A DNA stretch of 64,000 bases from an uncultured Carboxylicivirga sp. (GTDB taxonomy: Bacteria > Bacteroidota > Bacteroidia > Bacteroidales > Marinilabiliaceae): the NCBI RefSeq assembly GCF_963668385.1, contig NZ_OY764327.1:186001-250000 (forward strand), given 5' to 3'. This document shows, piece by piece, positions 34,804-43,343 of this stretch. Numbering within the stretch: position 1 is the stretch's first letter; each line of letters opens with the position of its first letter. The notes beneath the pieces are model-generated. The model was not told where the DNA came from. It saw only the letters and a program-made list of their open reading frames with translations, and did no database searches. A program made the translations under genes and the position numbers.

Positions 34804-35640
34804 ATGAGAGAACTGCTTTTAGTCCTATTGATCACTGTACCCCCACTTTGCCGGATAAACGCTCAAAGCCATAACGGGATTAAAATCATCGATAAGGCTC
34901 AGTACTTTGCATCCTATAACTACGAATACCAGCAAGACTCAACCAGTACTAGTTCAAAAAAGCAAAAAGAAATGTGGTTATTCATTGGAGAGAACATCTC
35001 TGAATTTTCGCATAACAGCATTTACCGAATGGATTCTATGTTTTACGAATGCCTTGATGTTAAAAAACAATCAAACCTCGTACATATTATTAACCAATTA
35101 AAAGACGATTCTTTTAATTTTTTCACTCAGTACAGTATTATTAAAGATAAAAGCAGCAACAAGATAGATTTATATGAAGTTGCTTCAAGCAATTACTATC
35201 ATCTTCCGGATAACATCTCATTCAATTGGAAAATAACCAACAAAAAAGATACGGTAATTGCAGGCTACCAATGCAAGGAAGCTCAAACAAGCTATAGAGG
35301 CAGACAATACAGAGCATGGTACACCATGGCTATTCCTATTAGTGATGGCCCCTATAAATTTAAAGGGCTACCTGGTTTAATTATAAAACTGGAAGACACT
35401 CACAAAGAACACTGTTTTGAATTAGAAACTTTCAAAAAGATTAACTACAACAAGCCCATATATTTATGGGATAAAAAATTCATCGAAATAGAAGCTAAGC
35501 AATACCGCAAACTAAAACATAACGAAGCATTAGACAGATCAAGAATGATAGGCGCCCAGGTTCAAAACATATCCTCCGAGAAATTAGGAAGTGTGGAAGC
35601 CAAAATACTAAGAAGGAATAATCTGATTGAAAAGTATTAA
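34804..35640 (+). CDS. GLPGLI-family secreted protein 3
   Basis: The 278-aa protein has a signal peptide (MRELLLVLLITVPPL..., ending INAQ). It contains FASYNYEYQQDS, GYQCKEAQTSYRGRQY, AWYTMAIPISDGPYKF, then GLPGLIIKLED and KEHCFEL, and ends LGSVEAKILRRNNLIEKY. It is a close paralogue of copy 2. A near-perfect 14-bp hairpin follows its stop, ending cassette 1. The role is unknown; GLPGLI proteins are exported and are often found next to TonB-receptor-like proteins, as here. Confidence 0.87.
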   Translation: MRELLLVLLITVPPLCRINAQSHNGIKIIDKAQYFASYNYEYQQDSTSTSSKKQKEMWLFIGENISEFSHNSIYRMDSMFYECLDVKKQSNLVHIINQLKDDSFNFFTQYSIIKDKSSNKIDLYEVASSNYYHLPDNISFNWKITNKKDTVIAGYQCKEAQTSYRGRQYRAWYTMAIPISDGPYKFKGLPGLIIKLEDTHKEHCFELETFKKINYNKPIYLWDKKFIEIEAKQYRKLKHNEALDRSRMIGAQVQNISSEKLGSVEAKILRRNNLIEKY

Positions 35641-35653
35641 ACTAAAAGATATA

Positions 35654-35686
35654 ATTCAAGGTGTGACTTTGAGTCACGCCTTGAAT
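35654..35686 (+). terminator. Hairpin after cassette 1
   Basis: ATTCAAGGTGTGAC (35654-35667) pairs with GTCACGCCTTGAAT (35673-35686), 14 bp with one G-U and a 5-nt loop. It lacks a T run on the plus strand, so it may terminate poorly or protect the mRNA end. Confidence 0.5.
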
Positions 35687-35774
35687 AAAGCATACAATCT
35701 TTATTGGCTAGATGTAAGATAACATCGCATCCGTAACGACATCACCAATGTTAATTAACATTATTTAACAAAAG

Positions 35775-35957
35775 AAAAAAAAGGGGGGGGGGCAGTGTAT
35801 TTTTTTGGACTAGTATCCACATACCTTTACACTGCTTTATTAATGACCATTTAGAAGCAACCCCTGCCAACCTATTTTTGCGAACCGGTGCAGCAGGGGT
35901 GCAGGATTAAACCTGCACAAAATTAATTTTAATTATTAACAACTTAAATTTTGTGTA
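35775..35957 (+). promoter_or_regulatory. Cassette leader 2: poly-G tract and conserved upstream region
   Basis: An A run and ten G (35783-35792) are followed by the same block as leader 1: CCCCTGCCAACC, TATTTTTG (35873-35880), CCGGTGCAGCAGGGG, then GTGCAGG-ATTAAA-CCTGCAC (7-bp stem, longer than in leader 1). It ends AACAACTTAAATTTTGTG at the start codon. The part between the G tract and the conserved block has diverged from leader 1, while the block itself is almost unchanged. Confidence 0.6.
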
Positions 35958-36146
35958 ATGAAAAAACATTTGAAAAAAATTGTATTGATGAGTAGTTTTG
36001 TCGCAATGGCTGCAGCTGCTAATGCTGATGTTTTCCACATCAAATGTAATAATGGAAAAGAGTATAATTACATATCTCTAGAACCTGTCGGTTCCGATGC
36101 AGAAGCAGCTGATTTCGAGCAAGCAATTGAAGATCTTTGCTCTTAA
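35958..36146 (+). CDS. Small secreted two-cysteine peptide 2
   Basis: The 62-aa precursor begins MKKHLKKIVLM and has a signal ending AAANA (cleavage near residue 23). The mature ~39 residues read DVFHIKCNNGKEYNYISLE and end AIEDLCS. The two Cys positions, the Gly-x-x-Tyr step and an acidic, helix-forming C-terminal part are shared with peptide 1. The leaders and signal sequences are more alike than the mature parts, the usual pattern for families of secreted effector or signalling peptides. It lies upstream of GLPGLI 4-5 and the barrel protein. Function unknown. Confidence 0.7.
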   Translation: MKKHLKKIVLMSSFVAMAAAANADVFHIKCNNGKEYNYISLEPVGSDAEAADFEQAIEDLCS

Positions 36147-36160
36147 AAAAACAATTAAAT

Positions 36161-36192
36161 AATCCCGTTATCAAAGTATTGATCTCGGGATT
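36161..36192 (+). promoter_or_regulatory. Hairpin between peptide 2 and GLPGLI 4
   Basis: AATCCCG (36161-36167) pairs with CGGGATT (36186-36192), with a further ATCAA/TTGAT pairing inside. There is no long T run. It occupies the same position as the hairpin in cassette 1, although the sequence is unrelated, suggesting selection for structure. Confidence 0.6.
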
Positions 36193-36225
36193 AAAACATT
36201 TACAATTCTATTTTCATTCATACTA

Positions 36226-37077
36226 ATGCTACATATTAAAACCCTTTTTACAACAATACTATTGTGTGCTTTAACTATTTTATCAAACGCACAATCGAAC
36301 AAAAACAAATCTAAGATAAGCATAATTGATAACGCTAGATATATTGCAACTTACAATTACGAATTTCAGGAAGATTCCGTTATTACAAGTCTAAGACGTC
36401 AAACAACTATGATGCTTTACATAGGAGATCACCTATCTGAATTCGGAAATTCTAACCTTTTTTACAGAGATTCTCTTTATAGAAACAATAATAAAGAAGT
36501 TCAACAGATTACTCGCGAGTACATAAATCATATTATGGGTAGCCCAACCCCTATGTTAGCTCAATATAGAATCATCAAACACAAAGACTCTTCTAGTATA
36601 GATTTTTATGAACGAATACTAAAAACGAATTATCATATTAAAGAAAACAACAAATTTATCTGGGAACTTATTAACTCAAAAGACACTATTATTGCAGGTT
36701 ATCAGTGTAAATTAGCTCAAACTAATTATAGGGGGCGAAAGTATAATGCATGGTACACTTTATATGTTCCCATAAGCGATGGTCCCTATAAATTTAGTGG
36801 ATTACCAGGATTAATCATTAAACTACAAGATTCTCATCAAGAACATGTTTTTGAATTAGTTTCATTTTCAAAAAAGGAGAATAATTATCCCATCTATTTT
36901 TCACAACAAAATTTCATTATCCTTGATATTAACAAATACCCTCAGTTAAAGAAAAACGAGATTTTAGGCAGAATAAAAAGAGTAGATAGTCCACAAGTAG
37001 AAAACTTAACTACTGATCAAATGGGGCATATCGAAGCAAAAATTTTAAGTAGAAACAATATAATTGAAAAGTATTAA
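36226..37077 (+). CDS. GLPGLI-family secreted protein 4
   Basis: The 283-aa protein has a signal peptide (MLHIKTLFTTILLCALTILS, ending NAQ). It contains YIATYNYEFQEDS, GYQCKLAQTNYRGRKY, NAWYTLYVPISDGPYKF, then GLPGLIIKLQD and QEHVFEL, and ends IEAKILSRNNIIEKY. The stop codon TAA is immediately followed by the ATG of copy 5 (37078), a tight translational coupling. It heads the GLPGLI pair of cassette 2. Confidence 0.87.
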   Translation: MLHIKTLFTTILLCALTILSNAQSNKNKSKISIIDNARYIATYNYEFQEDSVITSLRRQTTMMLYIGDHLSEFGNSNLFYRDSLYRNNNKEVQQITREYINHIMGSPTPMLAQYRIIKHKDSSSIDFYERILKTNYHIKENNKFIWELINSKDTIIAGYQCKLAQTNYRGRKYNAWYTLYVPISDGPYKFSGLPGLIIKLQDSHQEHVFELVSFSKKENNYPIYFSQQNFIILDINKYPQLKKNEILGRIKRVDSPQVENLTTDQMGHIEAKILSRNNIIEKY

Positions 37078-37911
37078 ATGGATAGATATTCCTTCCTAAC
37101 TCTGATGCTGATTATAGCAAGCGTACAAATAACTTTAGCTCAAACCTATCAAACACTTGACAAGGTAAAATACGTCTGCCACTACAATTACGAATTCGTG
37201 CTGGATTCAACTAACCGATCAAAAACCAAAACCACGGATATGGTTTTACTTATTGGGGCAAAATATTCTCAATTTGCACATAGTAGTTTACCTGATAAAG
37301 ATTCTTTGTTATTAGTTTATAAGAACGAAGATCCTGAATCGGCGGCCATGAAAATATTACCACAATTAATGGGTAATCCTCCTACCTTTTTCACTTCTTT
37401 CAACATCATAAAATCATCGGAGAACAACAGTTGTAATCTGTATGAAAAGGTAACGAGTACCTACTTAAAAATATCGATGCCTACGGCATTAAAATGGCAA
37501 TTGACAGCCAATACCGATACCCTATTGGCAGGCACCAAAGCGCAAGTAGCTACCACCCAGTATGCAGGCAGAACATTCAAAGCATGGTACACAACCGAAG
37601 TACCCGTTAGCGATGGGCCGTATATATTCGGTGGTCTGCCCGGTTTGATTCTTAAATTAGAAGATACTCAAAGGCAACACTGCTTCGAGCTTACTTCTTT
37701 TGAACCAATCAGCTACAACAAACCTATTTTACTGGAAGATAAAAACTATATTAATACCAATATACAAGGTTATCAAAAAGCTAAAAAAGGAGATATTGAA
37801 GAACGTATTCAACGCTATGCAAATCCGGAAGTGCTTCAACTGAATGATGATGAGAAAGCAAAACTTAATGCCAAACTAAGAAGTCGCAACAATTATATTG
37901 AACGTTTATAG
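37078..37911 (+). CDS. GLPGLI-family secreted protein 5
   Basis: The 277-aa protein has a signal ending TLAQ near residue 22. The motif reads GPYIFGGLPGLILKLED, preceded by AWYTTEVPVSD and followed by RQHCFEL. It ends LRSRNNYIERL. It is the most divergent of the set: the Cys present in the other four (GYxCKxA) is replaced (GTKAQVA). It starts directly after the stop of copy 4, and the barrel protein begins 8 bp after its own stop. Copies 4, 5 and the barrel are therefore one transcription unit. Confidence 0.87.
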   Translation: MDRYSFLTLMLIIASVQITLAQTYQTLDKVKYVCHYNYEFVLDSTNRSKTKTTDMVLLIGAKYSQFAHSSLPDKDSLLLVYKNEDPESAAMKILPQLMGNPPTFFTSFNIIKSSENNSCNLYEKVTSTYLKISMPTALKWQLTANTDTLLAGTKAQVATTQYAGRTFKAWYTTEVPVSDGPYIFGGLPGLILKLEDTQRQHCFELTSFEPISYNKPILLEDKNYINTNIQGYQKAKKGDIEERIQRYANPEVLQLNDDEKAKLNAKLRSRNNYIERL

Positions 37912-37919
37912 TAGTTATT

Positions 37920-40550
37920 ATGCGCTTAAACCTGATTCTGGCTTTATTTATTTTTAGTACAATCCATATTAATGCACAAACAAAATTAAATGGAATTATT
38001 GTAGGAGAAGATAATCAACCCGCCGCAGCGGTAAGTGTAATGTTATTAAATCCCGAAGCAGATAATAATATTATCACCTACGCTTTTACCGATGATAAGG
38101 GACTTTTTAATATGAGCTACACTACCCTGGTGGATAGTGTAACTCTTTCGTGCCGTTCGTTAAACTATAACGACACTACTCTTATCATTGCCAATAAAAC
38201 ACAGGAAATTCACATAATGCTGCCAACAGAAGTAAAAGCTATAAAAGAGGTAAATGTACACGGCACACCTATTGTAAGTAAACAAGATACCACCACTTAC
38301 ATGGTAGGTTCGTTTGAAAAACAAAGCGATGAGTCGATTGGTGATGTAATTAAGCGCATGCCCGGTTTTACAGTTGAGGCAAGCGGTAAAATATACTATA
38401 TGGGCAAACCCATTGATAAATATTACATCGAAGGGATGGATTTACTGGAAGGACGATATGGTATTGCCAACAAAAACCTGTCGAACAAAGCAGTTGGATC
38501 TGTTGAAGTATTACACAACCATCAGCCCATAAAAATGCTGCGCGATAAGGTTTTTAACGATGGTACTTCATTGAACCTGAAACTTAAAAAGAAATATACT
38601 ACCACCTTTCGAGCCGAAGGAGCCATAGGCATCCCGTTTCCCAGGTACAGTGCCAACATTACACCCATGCTATTTTCGCCCAAGCACCAGATGATAGCAA
38701 CGCTGCAGGCCAATAATATTGGTAACGATTTATCAACACAGCATCATCCGTTTACCATATCGTACAACGAAATTGATAATTACACTAATACCAAACCCAA
38801 TCTACTGGATATTTCATCGGTAACACCACCGGGGATCTCTAACCGCGAGCGTTACCTAATGAACAATGCCGCCCTTATCAGCTTCAACTATCTTACCAAG
38901 CTTAGCGATGAAGAAGAATTAAAAACCAACCTTAGCTATTACAACGATCGGATTGAAGAAGAAGCATTGATCGAAACCGAGTATTACCTCGAAAATGACA
39001 CCACTCGTTTGCGTGAACATACCGAAAATACATTCAAAAAAAACAGTTTGATCACCGATCTGATCTATACTAACAATGCCAGTAAAAAATATGTAAACAA
39101 TAAGTTTCGCCTCGAAAACTATTGGGATAAGGCAGAAGCATCGATTAACGAGAGGCAGCAGCTTCAGAATGCCAACCTCCCCCACTTTTCAGCAGCCGAT
39201 GAACTGGATTGGCATCGCATGGTGGGTAAGCATTTTATCAGTTTCAAAGCTTTTGTTGATTACAACCATAGTCCGCAACAAATGCAGTACCAACCCGGAG
39301 TATTTGATAATTACATCAACAACGGCGAATCATACAACCAAGCTACTCAACACTACTTAAAGCAGGATTTACGCACCAAAGCATCAGCTGCTTTTACACT
39401 CACCCATAAGCGATGGGCCTTTTCAACCAAAGCATTTGTCAACTTCAGCCTGAACAAACTGAATACAACTATTGACAACAATGGCTTTGGAATAACTGCC
39501 GACAGCTTGCGCAATAAACTCAACTGGACTGAGAGTGAAGCGGGAGTTGATGAAAAAATAAGTTACGAAACTCCAAGTCTGAAACTTCGGTTTAACCTGC
39601 CCTTTTCGTATGTCAATAACAATATTGATGATGCTTATCATCATGCCGGTCAACAAATACAACAAACCATTTTTGCTCCCAGGGCATATCTTAATTACGA
39701 GTTCTGTAATTTTTTCAAGCTGATAACTTCGGCATCTTACAGTAAAAGTCTGGGAGACATTAACGGGCTCACCCAAGGCTTTATCATCAATAATTACCGG
39801 AGTTTAAACCGTGGCTTAAATCAATTGCCACACAAATATAGATACATGGGAAGCATCCGCACCGAATTCAAAAATCCCTTGTCAGGATGGTTTGCCTCTG
39901 TCGATTACAGATATAGCTTAAATCATAGTGATATTATCACCCGCCAGATAAGTATGGGCAATGGTGTTTTTCAAAGCGAGATTCTTCCCTACGATAATGA
40001 AAAATCGGATCATACCATCAATGGAGAAATAACGTACTACATTGCCAATTGGCGTTCAACCATTGGTATTAACTCTACCAATAGTTTTCAACAATCGCAA
40101 TATGTATTAAACCAATCACTAAGCGACAGAGAAATGCTAACTAACATGGCCGGATTAAATATTAACTGGGGCTATTGGAGAGCATTACAGATTAAATATC
40201 GTTTTAACTACACACAAACCCGCCAGCAGACCACGCAGGCGAATAGTAAATTTTACAACTACGCACAAGTATTGGATTTCTTCTTCTACCTAACTAAAAA
40301 ACAATGGATAAACATTAGAGGAGAATACAACCTCAACGAAAACAACCAACAAACATTCGAGAATTGGTTTGGTGATTTTAGTTATGCATTCAAACCTACA
40401 AAAGGAAAATTCAGCTATAAAATCAAATGCCGGAATGTTTTCGACACAAAACAACTGGTTAGTTATTGGAACAGCGATATTTCATTGGTCAGAAACACGT
40501 ATTATCTAAGACCAAGGGAGATACTACTGAATGTGAGTTATAGGTTTTAA
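37920..40550 (+). CDS. TonB-receptor-like outer-membrane barrel protein paired with GLPGLI proteins
   Basis: The 876-aa protein has a signal peptide (residues 1-20, ending INAQ). A CarboxypepD_reg-like domain covers about 22-105 (NGIIVGEDNQPAAAVSVML). A plug-like domain follows (EVNVHGTPI; DVIKRMPGFTVEASGKIYY; YYIEGMDLLEGRYG; GSVEVLHNHQP), then a barrel ending LNVSYRF. No canonical TonB box is obvious. Barrels of this type with the GxxYYIEGxDLL element commonly accompany GLPGLI genes. They may serve as the outer-membrane port or anchor for whatever the GLPGLI proteins and small peptides do. It is the last gene of the cassette 2 operon. Confidence 0.8.
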   Translation: MRLNLILALFIFSTIHINAQTKLNGIIVGEDNQPAAAVSVMLLNPEADNNIITYAFTDDKGLFNMSYTTLVDSVTLSCRSLNYNDTTLIIANKTQEIHIMLPTEVKAIKEVNVHGTPIVSKQDTTTYMVGSFEKQSDESIGDVIKRMPGFTVEASGKIYYMGKPIDKYYIEGMDLLEGRYGIANKNLSNKAVGSVEVLHNHQPIKMLRDKVFNDGTSLNLKLKKKYTTTFRAEGAIGIPFPRYSANITPMLFSPKHQMIATLQANNIGNDLSTQHHPFTISYNEIDNYTNTKPNLLDISSVTPPGISNRERYLMNNAALISFNYLTKLSDEEELKTNLSYYNDRIEEEALIETEYYLENDTTRLREHTENTFKKNSLITDLIYTNNASKKYVNNKFRLENYWDKAEASINERQQLQNANLPHFSAADELDWHRMVGKHFISFKAFVDYNHSPQQMQYQPGVFDNYINNGESYNQATQHYLKQDLRTKASAAFTLTHKRWAFSTKAFVNFSLNKLNTTIDNNGFGITADSLRNKLNWTESEAGVDEKISYETPSLKLRFNLPFSYVNNNIDDAYHHAGQQIQQTIFAPRAYLNYEFCNFFKLITSASYSKSLGDINGLTQGFIINNYRSLNRGLNQLPHKYRYMGSIRTEFKNPLSGWFASVDYRYSLNHSDIITRQISMGNGVFQSEILPYDNEKSDHTINGEITYYIANWRSTIGINSTNSFQQSQYVLNQSLSDREMLTNMAGLNINWGYWRALQIKYRFNYTQTRQQTTQANSKFYNYAQVLDFFFYLTKKQWINIRGEYNLNENNQQTFENWFGDFSYAFKPTKGKFSYKIKCRNVFDTKQLVSYWNSDISLVRNTYYLRPREILLNVSYRF

Positions 40551-40600
40551 AAAAAGCTGATAGCTACTAGCTGTTGGCTACTAGTTTTAAGAAACAATAT

Positions 40601-40650
40601 AAGGAACGGTTCTTTATAGCCATAATGGTAATAGAGAACCGTTCCTTTTT
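40601..40650 (+). terminator. Terminator at the end of the GLPGLI module (second copy of the glyA hairpin)
   Basis: AAGGAACGGTTCT pairs with AGAACCGTTCCTT across the loop TTATAGCCATAATGGTAAT, followed by T. It differs from the glyA hairpin at only a few positions. Confidence 0.8.
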
Positions 40651-40694
40651 AACCATCAGCCAACAGCTATTAGCTTTTTATGTATTTTTACCTA

Positions 40695-41465
40695 ATGGAT
40701 ATTTCAGCTCTTAACATTCTTCTTTTAATCCTTGCCGGTTTATTTGCCGGATTCATCAACACACTTGCCGGAAGTGGCTCATTAATAACGCTGCCCATGT
40801 TGATGTTTCTGGGTTTAAGTCCCCACCAGGCCAATGCAACCAACCGCATAGCTATATTTATTCAGAATATTGTTGCAGTGCGTAATTTTCGAAAACAGAA
40901 AACACTGGATTATAGAAGCAATATCTATCTGATTATACCAGCTTTATTTGGTTCTGTTGCCGGAGCTCTTGTCTCCATCAATATCAGTGAACAGGCTTTA
41001 AACTACTTTATCGGCATCTTGCTGTTTGTAATGTTTTTCGTGATACTTTTAAAACCCGATAAATGGATCAAAGAACAAGCCGGCCATATTGAAGGTAAGC
41101 CTACCTATTGGCAACTAATTATCTTCTTTTTCATCGGCTTTTACGGTGGTTTTATTCAAGCTGGAGTCGGACTATTTTTGTTAGCAGGTTTAGTCTTAGG
41201 CGTAGGGTACAATCTTATTCAAGCCAACGCAGTAAAGGTTTTAATTGTACTTTGTTATACAGCTATTGCATTAGTATTCTTTATTTGGGCTGGTCAAATC
41301 AACTACTTGTATGGATTTATTCTTGCAGCAGGTAATGCTTCAGGAGCTTTCATAGCTTCGAAATATGCCAAACAAATTGGGGTAAAACCAATCCGATACA
41401 TCTTATTGGGAGCTGTTATGCTGGCCGCTATGAAAGTGTTGGGAATTTTTGATCTGCTTTTTTAA
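40695..41465 (+). CDS. TauE/SafE-family permease
   Basis: The 256-aa protein from ATG 40695 has about eight membrane segments. I choose this start because the five codons from ATG 40680 overlap a promoter-like TATTTTTA. It contains the repeated family motif in each half: GFINTLAGSGSLITLP near the N-terminus and GFYGGFIQAGVGLFLL in the middle. The family moves sulfite, sulfonates, thiosulfate or other organic anions; substrate unclear. It stands alone between the GLPGLI module and the TonB operon. Confidence 0.85.
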   Translation: MDISALNILLLILAGLFAGFINTLAGSGSLITLPMLMFLGLSPHQANATNRIAIFIQNIVAVRNFRKQKTLDYRSNIYLIIPALFGSVAGALVSINISEQALNYFIGILLFVMFFVILLKPDKWIKEQAGHIEGKPTYWQLIIFFFIGFYGGFIQAGVGLFLLAGLVLGVGYNLIQANAVKVLIVLCYTAIALVFFIWAGQINYLYGFILAAGNASGAFIASKYAKQIGVKPIRYILLGAVMLAAMKVLGIFDLLF

Positions 41466-41653
41466 GTAACAAGACATTTCCAATCGCTACTACTCGATCT
41501 ACCTGCTACTCGATTCCTATCGAGTAGTTTATATTTATGAATTTCTTAATTCAACAGAACTAATATCGATAGGAATTGATTTGACATTAGCCCTTCGTTT
41601 TCAAACGAAGGGTAGCTACTGACCACTGACTAAATACTAACAAACTTACTGTT

Positions 41654-42553
41654 CTAATCCAAAACAAAATGATAGGTAATAGTGCCTTGCTGATAAGCAG
41701 CTGCTTCTTTATCGGAATTAAACTTCGCTTTTTTAGCTGCTTCAATGGCTCTGTTACGAAGCTCTTTATTCATTGTATTTGTACCTTTTAAATTAACATC
41801 TGCAGCGGTTACATATCCATTTTTATCAACTGTAATATTAACTACTACGATACCTTCTTCCTGAATGCGATAAGTAGGCAAAGGTAAAGTTCCCACCAGA
41901 CTTCTTCCACTCAAATCAAACCCATTACCTGAGTTTCCTAGGCCCGATCCGGTTCTATTAGTACTATTACCTCCGGTTGTCTGTCCCTGATTACCTGTTC
42001 CGCCCGTATCCCCTTCCGAAGTATTGTCACCGGTTCCCTTTCCAAAGGCTCCTTTTACTTTATTTCGTGCCTCAGCAGCCTGACGATCCAGTTCTTCCTG
42101 ACGCCTGCGTTCTTCTTCTTCAATACGTTTACGCTCCAATTCCTCCTGACGCTGACGTTCTAATTCTTCTTTCCTAATCCTTTCTTGCTCTTCTCTTTCT
42201 TTGCGTTCCTTCTCCAAACGCTCCTTCTCCTCTTTTTCTTTCTTTTTCTGAGCTTCGGATTTTACAACCGGAGCTTCGTCATAATCTTGTGTTTCAATAT
42301 CTTCTTTTTCAGGTTCTGGCTGTATTGGTTCAGGCGTTTTAACGGGAGGAGGTGTTACTTGCTCCTGCTTTACAGCCTCAGATTCTTTGGGCTCTTCGGG
42401 CCCCTGACCTAATACTGTATCCCCAAAACTTACCAATATCCCTTCTTCTCCTTTGGGTAGCGTTTTCAATCCAAAGAAAATCAGAAACAACAACAGTAAA
42501 GAATGAAATACTGTTGTACCAATTACACCGTATCGTTTGTTTTTATCATTCAT
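41654..42553 (-). CDS. tonB: Energy transducer TonB-like protein
   Basis: The 299-aa protein links the proton-driven ExbB/ExbD complex to outer-membrane receptors. It has one N-terminal membrane anchor (GTTVFHSLLLLFLIFFGL, about 12-30) and a Pro/Glu-rich stretch (60-95). A long highly charged Glu/Lys/Arg coiled coil follows (about 98-165), then a Gly/Thr/Asn-rich linker (170-215). A short C-terminal TonB/TolA-like domain ends the protein (VVNITVDKNGYV...AKFNSDKEAAAYQQGTITYHF). The coiled coil makes it TolA-like in shape, but its place after exbB-exbD-exbD argues for TonB. It is the last gene of the operon. Confidence 0.82.
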   Translation of the reverse strand: MNDKNKRYGVIGTTVFHSLLLLFLIFFGLKTLPKGEEGILVSFGDTVLGQGPEEPKESEAVKQEQVTPPPVKTPEPIQPEPEKEDIETQDYDEAPVVKSEAQKKKEKEEKERLEKERKEREEQERIRKEELERQRQEELERKRIEEEERRRQEELDRQAAEARNKVKGAFGKGTGDNTSEGDTGGTGNQGQTTGGNSTNRTGSGLGNSGNGFDLSGRSLVGTLPLPTYRIQEEGIVVVNITVDKNGYVTAADVNLKGTNTMNKELRNRAIEAAKKAKFNSDKEAAAYQQGTITYHFVLD

Positions 42554-42555
42554 AT

Positions 42556-42951
42556 TTACTTGGCTTGTGTGGCCAATATCAACTTATATTTATTTCGGAT
42601 GGCAATATCTCTTATTTTACCAACCACCGAAAACGGAACCGACTCATCGACATGCAATGCTACATACATTTCGGGACTATTTGCCAATATTTCTTTCAAT
42701 TTAGATTCTATTTGCCAGAAAGCAACCTTCTCGCCCTGTACAAAATATTCGCGGTTAGCATTTACCGAAATAGTAGTATTAGGCTTGGCTGATACCTGAT
42801 GATCACTCTTGGGTAATGTCAGGTCTTTATTAGCCACTGGCGTTACTAATGTTGATGTAATCATAAAAAAGATCAGCAACAGAAAAACAATGTCAGTCAT
42901 CGACGACATGCTGAAACCAGAATCTACTTTACTTCTTCTTTTGAGTCCCAT
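42556..42951 (-). CDS. exbD: ExbD/TolR-family protein 2
   Basis: The 131-aa protein has an N-terminal SMSSMTDIVFLLLIFFMITSTL, with the Asp in the single membrane helix that carries protons. A periplasmic domain follows (KSDHQVSAKPNTTISVN...VGKIRDIAIRNKYKLILAT). It shares one base with the preceding exbD stop and lies 2 bp from tonB, so translation is coupled. Two different ExbD subunits in one operon are usual in Bacteroidota. Confidence 0.92.
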   Translation of the reverse strand: MGLKRRSKVDSGFSMSSMTDIVFLLLIFFMITSTLVTPVANKDLTLPKSDHQVSAKPNTTISVNANREYFVQGEKVAFWQIESKLKEILANSPEMYVALHVDESVPFSVVGKIRDIAIRNKYKLILATQAK

Positions 42952-43340
42952 TACCTGATATCCAAAATTACTTTTACACCATTCGATTCCGCAATATCCA
43001 ACACACGGGCAGCATCACCTGTCGACGCATTAGCATCGGTACGCAGCTTAATGATGGTTTTATCATTACGAGAAAAAAGTCTCACCAAATTGCCTTCTAC
43101 CTGATCACTCCCCATCCATTTACCATCTACTACATAACGTCCCGAAGCAGTTACCCTTACATTTAAGTAAGTTTCAACCACAACCTTCTTTGTGCTTTTC
43201 TTTGGTATCAACAATTTTATGGCATTAGGATGCACCATTGTTGAAGTGATCATAAAAAAGATCAGCAACAAAAACACAATGTCGGTCATAGACGACATAC
43301 TGAAACTGGCACTTATTTTTGTTCTTCGCTTTAAAGCCAT
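42951..43340 (-). CDS. exbD: ExbD/TolR-family protein 1
   Basis: The 129-aa protein has the same helix SMSSMTDIVFLLLIFFMITS as its neighbour, with a proton-carrying Asp, and a different periplasmic domain (IPKKSTKKVVVETYL...ARVLDIAESNGVKVILDIR). It lies 3 bp after exbB and overlaps the second exbD by 1 base. The N-terminal MALKRRTKISASFSMSSMTD is almost repeated in the second copy (MGLKRRSKVDSGFSMSSMTD), indicating tandem duplication. Confidence 0.92.
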   Translation of the reverse strand: MALKRRTKISASFSMSSMTDIVFLLLIFFMITSTMVHPNAIKLLIPKKSTKKVVVETYLNVRVTASGRYVVDGKWMGSDQVEGNLVRLFSRNDKTIIKLRTDANASTGDAARVLDIAESNGVKVILDIR

Positions 43341-43343
43341 GTT

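Noticed and set aside
33561-36146. NVEALA-type peptides
   Set aside because: The small precursors share size and a signal peptide with that group but lack its NVEALA-like segment and instead share a two-Cys pattern.
41977-42799. Several plus-strand ORFs opposite tonB and exbD
   Set aside because: Leu/Phe-rich antisense shadows of the Glu/Lys-rich coiled coil; no independent support.
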